Part shown: piece by piece, positions 45,131 through 53,781 of the stretch
Layout: each line of letters begins with the position of its first letter
Position numbering within the stretch: the first letter of the stretch is position 1
Source: Bacteroidota bacterium
GTDB taxonomy: Bacteria; Bacteroidota; Bacteroidia; Cytophagales; Cyclobacteriaceae
Assembly (NCBI GenBank): GCA_016866385.1
Contig: VGMU01000003.1
Span: 33,588 to 97,587 of the forward strand
Length of the DNA: 64,000 bases
Direction of reading: 5' to 3'
Made by a program: the position numbers and the translations under genes
The notes under the pieces: generated by a model
The model's database searches: none
What the model was told of the DNA's origin: nothing
What the model saw: only the letters and a program-made list of their open reading frames with translations

Positions 45131-46537
45131 CTAATCTGGGATATCTGTAAATCTGTGCTCGAAATAAAAGTGCAAAGGTCCAACACTTTTTACATTGAAA
45201 TCATTCCCGTTTCGGGTACGAACTCCTAAGCTCGTATCTCCTACCACGCTGGCCAAGACAGAACGACGAGACAACTCGGAGTTGGTCCGAAAACGAGAGC
45301 CCCCAGTCTCCACCTCTACTTGCACCGAACCTGTAGCTTCTGCGGTGGGTTTTTTGGTCAGAAAATCGTAACCCACCTTGACTCCAGCACTTGCCTTGGC
45401 CTTACCGGTAAGGTTGTGCTCGGTAAATAGAAAGAATTGCTGACTGTTTTCGGAAATATCCCAATCGGGGTCGAATTGAATATTAACCGTTTTCCATCTC
45501 ATTAATTCGATATCATCTTTGGAAAATGAAATTAAATCGTAACGGTAGGTTTCTCCTTCAGCAGTATCGTTTATTGTTCCATTAAAACTTGTTTTTACCT
45601 TACTTGACCCTCTAAAAAGTCTTACTTTAACAATTCGACTAAATAGTACTTTATACTCCTTATTGGTAAGTTTTACCTCAGGAATAGTGGTAAACAAAAT
45701 ATCCGCTTGAGAGATGGAGGAATGGTTGACATTGTAATCCAAAATCACCGCATCGGCGGCAGGCTTGGGAAGATCGGGGACGGGAGGCGCTTGAACCTCG
45801 TAAAAATCCTGATCAAGAAAGGTAACCACCAGGGTAGGGTGCTGAAAGGAATAGGCATCGTCGACATAGGGAACCAAACTAACTGAAGAGCCAGTGCCTG
45901 TAAGCGAGTACAAGAATCCCTCATTCCAGTCCTCCCGGATAAGGGGGTCGTAGGTAGTGGTAATTCCCCCATCGTAGGTATTCCAATCAAACTGCTCTTC
46001 GTAAGGAAAGTGAATGACCAGCCCTTGACTTGAAAAAAATGCGATCAATTCTTCTTGTAAGGATGTGCGTTGATGAGCCCGCTCAGGGCTAGATCGAAAG
46101 GTCTCAAAGGCCCTGTCCAAGAATGAATATGCACCTAACTGCGCTAGGGCATGGGTAATCAAGGTTTCCCGAAAGGGATTCGTCTCTGTTCGCTGGGATA
46201 AATTGTTCCCTGCACGACCCAACTTAGCAAGTTCCGAAGGAGGCATATTTTGTTTATCCCCCAATAAGGTAGAAAGGGATACTGCATCCCCAAAGTCATC
46301 GTACTGCTGAATGTACTCACTTAGGGTAATCCGTGCTGCTTTGTTTTGCATCACTTCCCCGAGCAATTGGGAAAATTCTTTGGCAGTCTCTACCTGCTTC
46401 CACTCGTCTTGCAGTTGCACTAGCGATCCTTCAGGATCTACTTGATTTACTAGAACCTCTTCCTTAGGAAGGCATGCGTTAAAAAGTAAGGAACCTACTA
46501 AGAGGCATCCTAAAAAAAATAATGGATTTCGTTTCAT
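45131..46537 (-). CDS. Large lipoprotein, unknown function
   Basis: A 468-residue protein starting at the ATG at 46537 (MKRNPLFFLGCLLVGSLLFNAC; acylated Cys about residue 22); a longer frame to 46579 adds 14 residues before the signal. The N-terminal third is helical (ALAQLGAYSFLDRAFETFRSSPERA), the rest beta-rich. It ends with GPLHFYFEHRFTDIPD. I find no motif of a known enzyme or adhesin. Pairing with the barrel gene downstream suggests an envelope-associated two-gene unit. Confidence 0.68.
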   Translation of the reverse strand: MKRNPLFFLGCLLVGSLLFNACLPKEEVLVNQVDPEGSLVQLQDEWKQVETAKEFSQLLGEVMQNKAARITLSEYIQQYDDFGDAVSLSTLLGDKQNMPPSELAKLGRAGNNLSQRTETNPFRETLITHALAQLGAYSFLDRAFETFRSSPERAHQRTSLQEELIAFFSSQGLVIHFPYEEQFDWNTYDGGITTTYDPLIREDWNEGFLYSLTGTGSSVSLVPYVDDAYSFQHPTLVVTFLDQDFYEVQAPPVPDLPKPAADAVILDYNVNHSSISQADILFTTIPEVKLTNKEYKVLFSRIVKVRLFRGSSKVKTSFNGTINDTAEGETYRYDLISFSKDDIELMRWKTVNIQFDPDWDISENSQQFFLFTEHNLTGKAKASAGVKVGYDFLTKKPTAEATGSVQVEVETGGSRFRTNSELSRRSVLASVVGDTSLGVRTRNGNDFNVKSVGPLHFYFEHRFTDIPD

Positions 46538-47080
46538 GATTGATTTGTTAAAAAGTGAATGAAAACCTAAAAAATGCACATAAAATAAGGGGGCTAGCCT
46601 CAGGGATTCGCCTGGCGATAATGAAAGTATAATAGAAACTTAACTTATTTATTTAAATAAAAAAAGATTTTTTACAATTTTTTTTATTATTTTTAATTTT
46701 ACTTATATTTTTTATTCTATAAACTAGCTTATTATCCTCCTAATTCAACAGGAAATACCCCTTACCTCCTATTTCTTACCAGATCATGAACCGGTCCTAA
46801 ATTAATCCACCTCATTTTTTAGAAAAAAAGTAAATTCATACTTGCTACTCCTTCAGCAGGTAAGATTGGGAACTTTATAGCCCAATTTTTTCAATTGAGT
46901 TTGGATATGCATTTTTCCATTCTCGAAATTTTCGTAATGATTTATTCATTTTTTCGGGTGAAATCAAAATCTTAAAAAATCAAAGAAGTATTTTTTTTAA
47001 ACCAAAAATTAGAGATTCAACGCAAAATTGTGGAGTAACGATTTATTTTTGAACCTGTTTTAAAAAATTATTCAATTTAA
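46538..47080. other. AT-rich gap without protein genes; contains a plus-strand terminator
   Basis: About 540 nt with no supportable ORF. The base composition is much more AT-rich than the flanking genes. A plus-strand hairpin pair and terminator lie at 46839-46891 (listed separately). No repeat, tRNA or riboswitch that I can name is visible. It continues into the small RNA candidate at 47081-47238. Confidence 0.5.
46839..46891 (+). terminator. Hairpin plus terminator with no known upstream gene
   Basis: TACTTGCT (46839-46846) pairs with AGCAGGTA (46855-46862) around an eight-base loop. Immediately after, ATTGGG (46865-46870) pairs with CCCAAT (46881-46886) and six Ts follow. Only plus-strand transcription is served, yet all genes to the left are on the minus strand. 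Confidence 0.6.
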
Positions 47081-47119
47081 AAATAAAAAAGAGAGCCTAT
47101 TTATGAAAAATAGACTCTC
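47081..47119 (-). terminator. Terminator of the candidate small RNA
   Basis: On the minus strand GAGAGTCTATT and AATAGGCTCTC pair (one mismatch) around a seven-base loop, then TTTTTT and a further T-rich tract follow. The plus strand has no T-run after the hairpin. Confidence 0.8.
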
Positions 47120-47203
47120 TAATTGGGTTTATTGTCAATGGCTTAAAACCATATAAACTTCTGCAATGTGCTGGGTTGAGCAATGATTCTTTGCAGTAAA
47201 GTT
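47085..47203 (-). ncRNA. Candidate structured small RNA, about 115-120 nt
   Basis: A promoter-structure-terminator set without an ORF. The first hairpin has stems AACTT/AAGTT (47199-47203 with 47156-47160), CTGCAA/TTGCAG (47191-47196 with 47161-47166, a two-base bulge between) and TGCT/AGCA (47179-47182 with 47169-47172), with loop CAACCC. A second small hairpin has GTTTAT/ATAAAC enclosing ATGG/CCAT. The terminator hairpin follows. Transcription start is inferred near 47200. It does not resemble SRP RNA, tmRNA or RNase P. A 6S-like role cannot be excluded. There is no longer ORF inside. Confidence 0.5.
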
Positions 47204-47206
47204 ATC

Positions 47207-47238
47207 TAAACGTATACAATGCAAAGAACTAATCAAAA
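47207..47238 (-). promoter_or_regulatory. Promoter of the candidate small RNA
   Basis: Minus-strand TTTTG at 47238-47234 and TACGTTTA at 47214-47207 with a 19-nt spacer match the Bacteroidetes TTTG/TAnnTTTG promoter form. The inferred start is at the base of the first hairpin. Confidence 0.55.
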
Positions 47239-47347
47239 TTTCAGAAGAACTTTTTAGGAATTTTTTCTACAGCAAAATTTCATTTTTCCTCTGCTCTAAA
47301 AAAATGCTTTCATTTTTGTAGGTTAGTAAGCACAATTAACTCATTCC

Positions 47348-48067
47348 ATGGAATCAGAAATCCATCAAGAAAATTCACGTTTTGGTAAATTACAAACCTA
47401 CCTTCGAGAGTTTGTATATGGAGGTATAGATGGGGCAGTTACTACCTTTGCGGTAGTAGCAGGGGGATATGGAGCTAACCTAGATGCCGGCATCCTGATA
47501 ATTCTTGGATTTGCTAATCTTCTGGCAGATGGATTTTCCATGTCGGTAGGCGCCTACCTTTCTGCGAAAAGTGAAAGGGACACCTACGACAAGCATGAAA
47601 AAATAGAATATTGGGAAATCGAACATTTGCCTGAAATCGAGCGGGCTGAGATTGAAGACATCTACAGAGCCAAGGGATTTAAAGGGGTACTACTTCAACA
47701 AATTGTAGATCATATCTGCGCGGACAAAACCCTGTGGGTAAATGAGATGATGAAAGACGAATTGGGAATGATGAGAGATAGCAAAAGTCCCTTCAAAATC
47801 GGTTTAGCCACTTTTGCCTCCTTTCTTCTGGTGGGCTTGATTCCTTTGACGGTGTACCTTTGGAATTTCTTCTATCCTTCCTCGATCAATATCTTTTTCT
47901 GGACCAGTGTGCTGACAGGATTGGCTTTTCTTTTGGTAGGATGGCTCAAAAGTGTAGTAACGCAGACGTCAGCGCTTAGGGGCATTGGGGAAACTGTCCT
48001 ACTTGGTTTGTTGGCAGCCGTGGTAGCTTACTATGTCGGAGATGTTCTTGAACAATTTTTCAAATAA
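47348..48067 (+). CDS. VIT1/CCC1 family transporter
   Basis: A 239-residue membrane protein of the vacuolar iron transporter family. The N-terminal family block is YGGIDGAVTTFAVVAGGYGANLD, followed by a helix ending GFSMSVGAYLSAKSERD, a cytoplasmic acidic/metal-binding stretch (about 75-135, EHLPEIERAEIEDIY) and three C-terminal helices. Family members export iron or manganese from the cytoplasm or into storage compartments. In this organism it would act in the inner membrane. It stands alone, divergent from the small RNA candidate. Confidence 0.88.
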   Translation: MESEIHQENSRFGKLQTYLREFVYGGIDGAVTTFAVVAGGYGANLDAGILIILGFANLLADGFSMSVGAYLSAKSERDTYDKHEKIEYWEIEHLPEIERAEIEDIYRAKGFKGVLLQQIVDHICADKTLWVNEMMKDELGMMRDSKSPFKIGLATFASFLLVGLIPLTVYLWNFFYPSSINIFFWTSVLTGLAFLLVGWLKSVVTQTSALRGIGETVLLGLLAAVVAYYVGDVLEQFFK

Positions 48068-48186
48068 ATTCCATCAATTCCTCCTTGCTTTAACTACCCA
48101 AGACTAGTTTAACAAAAAGCTGATCTAGTTGTGACTAATAAGGGATAGTTTTTGGTCCCTAAATTAATTTACTTAGGTTTGTTGCC

Positions 48187-48840
48187 ATGAACCTTCGCCT
48201 CCCTTTTTTTATACTTTTTCTTTACTTGTGGTCGCAGGCTAGTCTGGCACAAATTTCCCCTTTTGAGTCCGAAGTAAGGCAGTTGGGAACGCGGATCGAT
48301 AGTCTGGGATGGGTACCTGGAGCTACGGTATGGACCGGAAGCTCTACCATACGTCTTTGGACTTCTTTGTCCAAAGACTTCCCTAGAAAGTCATTCATCA
48401 ATACTGGATTTGGGGGTTCTAAAGCATCCGATTTAGAAAAATACCTCTTTCCCTTAGTGATTCGATTTGAGCCCAATGAAGTATTTATCTACGAAGGAGA
48501 CAATGACCTTTGGACGGGAGTAGCCCCCCAGGAAATTCTAAATAGCCTAGACCGAATCGTAAGTAGGATTCAACTGGCAGTACCCCAAACTAAAATTTAC
48601 CTCATAGGAGCCAAGCCCAGCCCTTCCAGATGGTCAAAAAAAGAGTTGTACCAAGTTTTTAACCAGCAACTAGAAAAATACTGTCAATCCAAAGAAGGTG
48701 TCACCTTTATAGCAACATGGGAACCCTTGACCGATTCTGAAGGCAATGCCAGACCCGAACTTTATATCAAAGACCAGTTGCATTTAAACGCAGATGGATA
48801 TGTCGTTTGGGCAAAAATTTTCAAGCCCTACCTAAATTAG
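48187..48840 (+). CDS. Secreted SGNH/GDSL hydrolase
   Basis: A 217-residue protein with a signal peptide (MNLRLPFFILFLYLWSQASLAQ). SGNH blocks are visible: TVWTGSSTIRLW (nucleophile Ser in the first block), NTGFGGSKASD (Gly), YEGDNDLWTG (Asn) and the final DQLHLNADGYVVW (Asp/His). It probably cleaves esters such as acetyl groups on glycans, or lipids, in the periplasm. The substrate is unknown. It converges on the BASS transporter gene with a 6-nt gap. Confidence 0.88.
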   Translation: MNLRLPFFILFLYLWSQASLAQISPFESEVRQLGTRIDSLGWVPGATVWTGSSTIRLWTSLSKDFPRKSFINTGFGGSKASDLEKYLFPLVIRFEPNEVFIYEGDNDLWTGVAPQEILNSLDRIVSRIQLAVPQTKIYLIGAKPSPSRWSKKELYQVFNQQLEKYCQSKEGVTFIATWEPLTDSEGNARPELYIKDQLHLNADGYVVWAKIFKPYLN

Positions 48841-48846
48841 GTCCAA

Positions 48847-49914
48847 CTACTTTTTTCTACCCCAAAAGGCTGCTAGCATAGATCCGGTAATGTTTTGCAA
48901 AGGGCCAAACACCGCTGGAGCTAGTCCCAGTGTTGTGATTTTTCCCATGGTACTTGAAAGTCCTGAAGCTAGTCCGGCATTTTGCATTCCAACTTCAATG
49001 GAAATGGTACGGGCATCCTGTTCACTGAGCCCAATCAATCGTGCTAATCCATAGCCTAAACTATACCCCATCACATTGTGTAGGAATACGATTAAAATTA
49101 AAATGGGACCTATGGCCAAAAGGCCATCTCTTCCTGCTGCGGTAATCACTAAAATAATCAAAGCAATGCCAAGCATGGAAACTAGCGGGAGAAGTTTTTC
49201 AATCCATCCCGAATTTTTACCAAGCAGCTGATGTACGAGTAAACCAGCTCCTACTGGGAGCAAAATGATTTTGAAAATATCCCACATCATCTTGAGAAGG
49301 TAAATCTCAATAAATTGTCCTGCCAGTAATTTCATCAAGACAGGCATCATAAAGGGAGCGAGAAGGGTTGAAATGGTAGTAAGTGTCACTGATAAAGCCA
49401 CGTTGGCACGAGCTAAAAAAGCGATCACATTGGACGCGGTTCCTCCAGGAGCACAACCTACTAATACTATTCCAGCCGCAACTTCAGGCTGAAGTCCACT
49501 CAGATTTGCAAGTCCAAAGCCAATCAAAGGCATGATGGCAAACTGCGCAAAAACCCCTACTGCAACGGATTTGGGGCTTTGGGCAACTGCTGCAAAATCT
49601 TTCCAGCTCAGTGTAGCCCCCATCCCAAACATGATCATCTGAATCAATGGATTAATCAATTGAGTAAACTTAAATCCATTAATCTCCTGGAAATGTTGAG
49701 GAAAAAACATCGCCAAAGCTACCATTGCGAATATAACAACTGAAAAAGAAAAGCCTTTCAAGTGCTCATTTCCTCGAAAATAAAGGGCAAGAAAAAGAAA
49801 GAAGCCAACAGCAATTAAGCCTGTTTCTACCTGAAAGCCAGCTGGAATAGTGTAAATCAAGCCCAGCAAAAGCGCTAAAGCCAGGTAAAGAAAGATTCGT
49901 GAATTGGATTTCAA
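48847..49914 (-). CDS. BASS family sodium-dependent organic anion transporter
   Basis: A 355-residue protein with about ten membrane helices. The bile acid:sodium symporter signature GCAPGGTASNVIAFLARANVALSV lies near residue 155-178. The family imports anions such as bile acids, pyruvate or pantoate with sodium. It follows the sugar-acid locus on the same strand, but a strong terminator at 49950-49984 separates it from the last dehydratase gene, so its transcription may be partly independent. Its location suggests uptake of a product made in the periplasm. The first residues (MKSNSRIFLYLALALLLGL) form a membrane helix. Confidence 0.88.
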   Translation of the reverse strand: MKSNSRIFLYLALALLLGLIYTIPAGFQVETGLIAVGFFLFLALYFRGNEHLKGFSFSVVIFAMVALAMFFPQHFQEINGFKFTQLINPLIQMIMFGMGATLSWKDFAAVAQSPKSVAVGVFAQFAIMPLIGFGLANLSGLQPEVAAGIVLVGCAPGGTASNVIAFLARANVALSVTLTTISTLLAPFMMPVLMKLLAGQFIEIYLLKMMWDIFKIILLPVGAGLLVHQLLGKNSGWIEKLLPLVSMLGIALIILVITAAGRDGLLAIGPILILIVFLHNVMGYSLGYGLARLIGLSEQDARTISIEVGMQNAGLASGLSSTMGKITTLGLAPAVFGPLQNITGSMLAAFWGRKK

Positions 49915-49949
49915 GACGGTATGGTATTATTGGGAAAGTGAAACTATAC

Positions 49950-49984
49950 AAAAAATCTCCCTACCTAAAAAATGGTAGGGAGAT
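49950..49984 (-). terminator. Terminator between dehydratase and BASS transporter genes
   Basis: ATCTCCCTACC and GGTAGGGAGAT form an 11-bp stem (loop eight bases), with a T-run following on the minus strand. Confidence 0.85.
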
Positions 49985-49996
49985 CAATAGCTTTAA

Positions 49997-51481
49997 TTAG
50001 CTGTATATTCTATCGTGGGATCGTTTTTCGTTCCACTGATCGGTAGGAGCGAAATAACTGGAATCAGACTTGTGTAAATGGGCTTTAACCACCTCCTCAT
50101 TGATTTCAATTCCTAATCCCGGGGCTGTCAAAGGTACTGGTGCATACCCTTTATCAATCATCTTTACCCCATCTACCTTGGTAAACATGGATTCCCACCA
50201 AGGGACATCCACGGAATGGTGCTCAAGGGAAAGGAAATTTTGAGTTGCTGCCGCACAGTGAACATTTGCCATAAACGACACGGGTGTACCAGCCTGGTGC
50301 ATGGCCATGGAAATTCCTTTTTCCTCTGCATAATCGCCGATTCTTTTGGTTTCCAAAAGGCCTCCCGACGAAGCTAGATCAGGATGGATAATATCCACAG
50401 CGTGCTCATCAATCAAAGGCTTGAAATAATTGAGCAGGTAAATATCTTCTCCCGTGGTAGTTGGTGTTTCCAATGCCTGGGTGATGGTTTTATGCTGCTG
50501 AGTCATTTGCCAAGGCACCATATCCTCTAGCCAAGCCAATCGATAAGGTTCTAATGCTTTACCCAAGCGAATGCAATTATTCAAATCAAAATGTCCATAG
50601 TGATCAGTGGACATTGGAACATCGTAACCGACCATTTCTCGGATAGTGTGGACAATTTTAGCAAGTTCATCAAGCCCTTTTTCGGTGATCTGGATTCCTG
50701 TAAATGGATGCGCAGTATTGGCATAGGACATGTAGCCACCAGACCATTGTGATCGATTCCCTTTCAAAATTTCAGGATTCACGATGCAGCCAGGAATATC
50801 CATGATTTCACCGATAGAAACGTCCATTTTTAGCCAAGTATATCCTTGATCTTGAATGCGGTAGCGGATTCTTTCTTTTTGCTCTGCAGGATCTTTTCCC
50901 TCTGGCGTATCTGCATAGAGACGGACAGAGTCACGGTAACGTCCACCGAGAAGCTGCCAAGCAGGAACATTGTATGCTTTACCACAAAGATCCCAAAGTG
51001 CCATTTCTACGCCACATACTCCACCAGCTTGTCTAGATTGTCCTCCAAACTGGCGGATAATTTTGAAGATTTTCTCCACGTTGCATGGATTTTCACCAAG
51101 AATTCTGCTTTTCAGCATCAAAGCATACCGTGGATCAGCACCATCCCTTACTTCTCCCCAACCTACGATTCCTTGGTTGGTATCAATTCGCAAAATGGCC
51201 GTGCCTCCCATAACAGCTGTATGGGCATACCTCAGATCGGTAATTTTGAGATCCGATGGAGCAGAGGCTCTTTGTACAGATCGGGTAGTTTCAGCAAGCG
51301 TGTCTTCAATACCAAGTCCAGTCAAAGCAGCGAGGCTAAAACCTCCCAGTGCTGTTTTCTTCAAAAAATCTCTTCGATTGGATCCTGTTAACGGATTGTC
51401 AATTTCTGCCTGCCGCTGCTGGGCATAGGCTCTCTCCGCCACTTTATGGTCGGAGATTAGTTTTTGTAAGGTGCTTTTCAT
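49997..51481 (-). CDS. Tat-exported enolase-superfamily (MR/MLE) dehydratase, first
   Basis: A 494-residue mandelate racemase/muconate lactonizing enzyme family protein. The N-terminus has a Tat signal, NRRDFLKK with twin Arg 36-37, before a hydrophobic stretch. The active site looks intact: Lys218-x-Asp220 on the second strand, metal ligands Asp293, Glu319 and Glu345, and His395 (AMHQAGTP). Enzymes of this family dehydrate or racemise carboxylate sugars. Substrate specificity cannot be read from the sequence. It shares linker and fold (SDLKITD) with the second enzyme at 52489, so they are paralogues. It is the last gene before the terminator. Confidence 0.88.
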   Translation of the reverse strand: MKSTLQKLISDHKVAERAYAQQRQAEIDNPLTGSNRRDFLKKTALGGFSLAALTGLGIEDTLAETTRSVQRASAPSDLKITDLRYAHTAVMGGTAILRIDTNQGIVGWGEVRDGADPRYALMLKSRILGENPCNVEKIFKIIRQFGGQSRQAGGVCGVEMALWDLCGKAYNVPAWQLLGGRYRDSVRLYADTPEGKDPAEQKERIRYRIQDQGYTWLKMDVSIGEIMDIPGCIVNPEILKGNRSQWSGGYMSYANTAHPFTGIQITEKGLDELAKIVHTIREMVGYDVPMSTDHYGHFDLNNCIRLGKALEPYRLAWLEDMVPWQMTQQHKTITQALETPTTTGEDIYLLNYFKPLIDEHAVDIIHPDLASSGGLLETKRIGDYAEEKGISMAMHQAGTPVSFMANVHCAAATQNFLSLEHHSVDVPWWESMFTKVDGVKMIDKGYAPVPLTAPGLGIEINEEVVKAHLHKSDSSYFAPTDQWNEKRSHDRIYS

Positions 51482-51508
51482 GGGTTTTGTTAGTTGATTA
51501 AATAAAGT

Positions 51509-52468
51509 TTACCAATTCCTTTCTTTAAAATAATCATCAAGCTCCTCCTTTGTCATCGGAAGTTTCCCTGGATAGTTAGCTAGCCAGTTGAGAAAATCTT
51601 TTTTGATGTCCTCAGTCCATTCCGAATCAATCTGTCCTGCAAGGTATTTTTTTTCTCTAAGTCTCTGATGACCAAATTGATCACGAAGGCCAGTAACCTC
51701 TGAAGTAAGAACCAAATCCTCCACCAGGTGCGCTGGGATAAAAATGATACCGTACTTTTTAGCCAATACTACATCGCCTGGAAGGACAGTAGCACGACCT
51801 ATACGAATCGGCGAATTGATGGAAGTGAGCATCATTTCTCGGATAAAGGATGGATCTTGTCCTTTAACCCAGGCATTAAAGCCTTGGATTTCAGAAAGGC
51901 CCTCTTGGTCCCGTACCGATCCATAAAAAATAACTCCTCGCTTTGATCTCGTGTAGATTGAATTGCCCAAGTTATCGCCAATCAAGGTTCCGTCAGCCAT
52001 TTTACCGTAGCTATCCGCTACATAAACATCGCCATTGGTCAGCACATCAATGGGCCAAGAATTTGTCCCTCCTTTGGGAGATCTGCCTTCTTTTTCTACT
52101 CCTGTAGCTTTGATAAATTTATCAAAATCAGGTCTCAAGGGCATGTATTGAGCAGTCACTACCCTTCCAGTCATCACTGAATCGGGCCAGATAATTTGCC
52201 AATCCCCTTCGTATTGATTGTTGTAGCCCTTATTTCGAAGTACTCCCCAAGCTTCTTCAATCGAAATATTCTTGAGGCGCTCCAAAATTTGATCAGAAAC
52301 TTTAGGTCTTCCGTCTGGGAATCGCTCACCAGTCCATTCTGAGGTCAGTAAACGGATTTGCTCTGGTGTGGCCCCTACATGCTGTGCAATTCCCACAGTG
52401 GAAAGCATCCCAAAACTAAGAATTAGGAAGCAAATGCGTTTTAAATTGATTTTTAAATAGTCAGACAT
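51509..52468 (-). CDS. RraA-like aldolase family protein, secreted, first
   Basis: A 319-residue protein with a Sec signal peptide (ICFLILSFGMLSTVGIAQ). The RraA/HMG-aldolase core spans about 55-280: GDNLGN at 164-169 and the catalytic Arg-Asp pair Arg186-Asp187 (GSVRDQEGL). In characterised aldolases these residues bind the metal and pyruvate enolate. RraA of E. coli lacks the catalytic function and inhibits RNase E, but the intact site favours an enzyme here. The export signal is unusual for the family. It lies 20 nt after the second dehydratase gene and 27 nt before the first. Confidence 0.85.
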   Translation of the reverse strand: MSDYLKINLKRICFLILSFGMLSTVGIAQHVGATPEQIRLLTSEWTGERFPDGRPKVSDQILERLKNISIEEAWGVLRNKGYNNQYEGDWQIIWPDSVMTGRVVTAQYMPLRPDFDKFIKATGVEKEGRSPKGGTNSWPIDVLTNGDVYVADSYGKMADGTLIGDNLGNSIYTRSKRGVIFYGSVRDQEGLSEIQGFNAWVKGQDPSFIREMMLTSINSPIRIGRATVLPGDVVLAKKYGIIFIPAHLVEDLVLTSEVTGLRDQFGHQRLREKKYLAGQIDSEWTEDIKKDFLNWLANYPGKLPMTKEELDDYFKERNW

Positions 52469-52488
52469 ATTAGATTGGATTTTAAGTA

Positions 52489-53763
52489 TTATTCAAAAAA
52501 AGGAACGCCTTTAACGGCATATTTTTTCATTCCTTCCTCATTGATTTCCACACCGATCCCTGGCTTTTCAGATAGGGTGATGAAACTGTTTTGAGTTCGA
52601 GGACCATCATAGGTCACGATATCCTGCCAAAGCTGATCTGTGTCCATGTAGATTTGCCATTCCATAATTTGGAAATTAGGTACTGAAGCACAGACATGAC
52701 AGGCTGCCATGGCACCAAGAAATGAGGCAACCATGTGTGGCGAAAAAGGCACGTAATACAGGTTGGCTAGATTGGCTATACGTTGAGCTTCTCCCAATCC
52801 ACCTGCTTTTTGAATGTCTGGCATGATGATGTCGACTGCATTTTCAGAGAGTAACCTTGTAAAGCCATAGGCGAGGTATACATTCTCACCTGTACAGATG
52901 GGGGTGGAGGTCTCCTGGGATATTTTCTTATACACTTCAATATTGTCTGCAGGAACAGGCTCTTCTAGCCACATGAGATTCAAATCCTCGTACATTTTGG
53001 CCATCTTCAAACCCGTAACCGCATCGTATCTCCCATGCATATCTACACAGATATCTACATTTGGTCCTACCTCCTTACGTACAGCTGCAATGGCATTGTA
53101 CATTCGATCAATTTCCATTGGATTGGCGGTCCAATTGAAGCGATCGTATTTGTTTGGATCACGCGCATCATCGACATCAAATTTGACTGCATTGTAGCCT
53201 CGGTTAACAGCATTGCGAGCAGCCAGCACATAATCAGCTGGTGTCGGATTGGTTGAAATGTAAAGGGCCGTGTCGCAATAGACTCGGATTTTATCCCTGA
53301 ATTTGCCCCCCAATAATTGGTAAACTGGTACTCCAAAAACTTTCCCTGTTAAATCCCAGAGAGCTGTTTCTATAGCTGTAAGCACGGCAACAAACACCCC
53401 GCTCTGCGCTCCTCCAAAAAAAGCTGCTTTTCTAAGTTGCTCCGCTATTCGATTGGGATTGAGCGGGCTTTGCCCTTTAATTTGTTCTCCGAGCCTTTTA
53501 ACGAGGTGATAGGTGCCCTGAATCGCATCTACAGCTTCTCCACAACCCCAAACATCCTGGTTGGTATACACTTTAACGTATACAGCTCCTCGGACATACC
53601 CACATTTTACATCCGTTATTTTCAAATCGGATGGATTTGAAGCGGAGGGAGTTCTTTCCACTGCAGCCTCAAGTCCTTGACCGAAGGTGCTGAAAAAGCC
53701 AGCTCCAGCCAATCCAAGTCCTTTTGCAAAAAAGGCTCTTCTACTTTCTTTTAAGTTATCCAT
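52489..53763 (-). CDS. Tat-exported enolase-superfamily (MR/MLE) dehydratase, second
   Basis: A 424-residue MR/MLE enzyme with a twin-arginine signal (ESRRAFFAKGLGLAGAGFF). Catalytic residues appear intact: Lys194-x-Asp196, Asp241-x-His243, Glu267, Glu293 and His343 (FSPHMV). It differs from the first enzyme in length and in the DMHGRYD loop, so the two may take different sugar acids or different stereoisomers. It sits between the two RraA-like genes (18 nt and 20 nt gaps). No Tat translocase gene is in the window. Confidence 0.88.
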   Translation of the reverse strand: MDNLKESRRAFFAKGLGLAGAGFFSTFGQGLEAAVERTPSASNPSDLKITDVKCGYVRGAVYVKVYTNQDVWGCGEAVDAIQGTYHLVKRLGEQIKGQSPLNPNRIAEQLRKAAFFGGAQSGVFVAVLTAIETALWDLTGKVFGVPVYQLLGGKFRDKIRVYCDTALYISTNPTPADYVLAARNAVNRGYNAVKFDVDDARDPNKYDRFNWTANPMEIDRMYNAIAAVRKEVGPNVDICVDMHGRYDAVTGLKMAKMYEDLNLMWLEEPVPADNIEVYKKISQETSTPICTGENVYLAYGFTRLLSENAVDIIMPDIQKAGGLGEAQRIANLANLYYVPFSPHMVASFLGAMAACHVCASVPNFQIMEWQIYMDTDQLWQDIVTYDGPRTQNSFITLSEKPGIGVEINEEGMKKYAVKGVPFFE

Positions 53764-53781
53764 CTCTTTTTTAGGTTGATT

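Noticed and set aside
47044..47051. TATTTTTG box on the plus strand before the small RNA terminator
   Set aside because: No -33 element, no following gene; such boxes arise by chance in T-rich tracts.
50846..51391. Plus-strand ORFs opposite the first MR/MLE gene
   Set aside because: Antisense to a gene with intact catalytic residues and Tat signal; no signal, motif or start context of its own.
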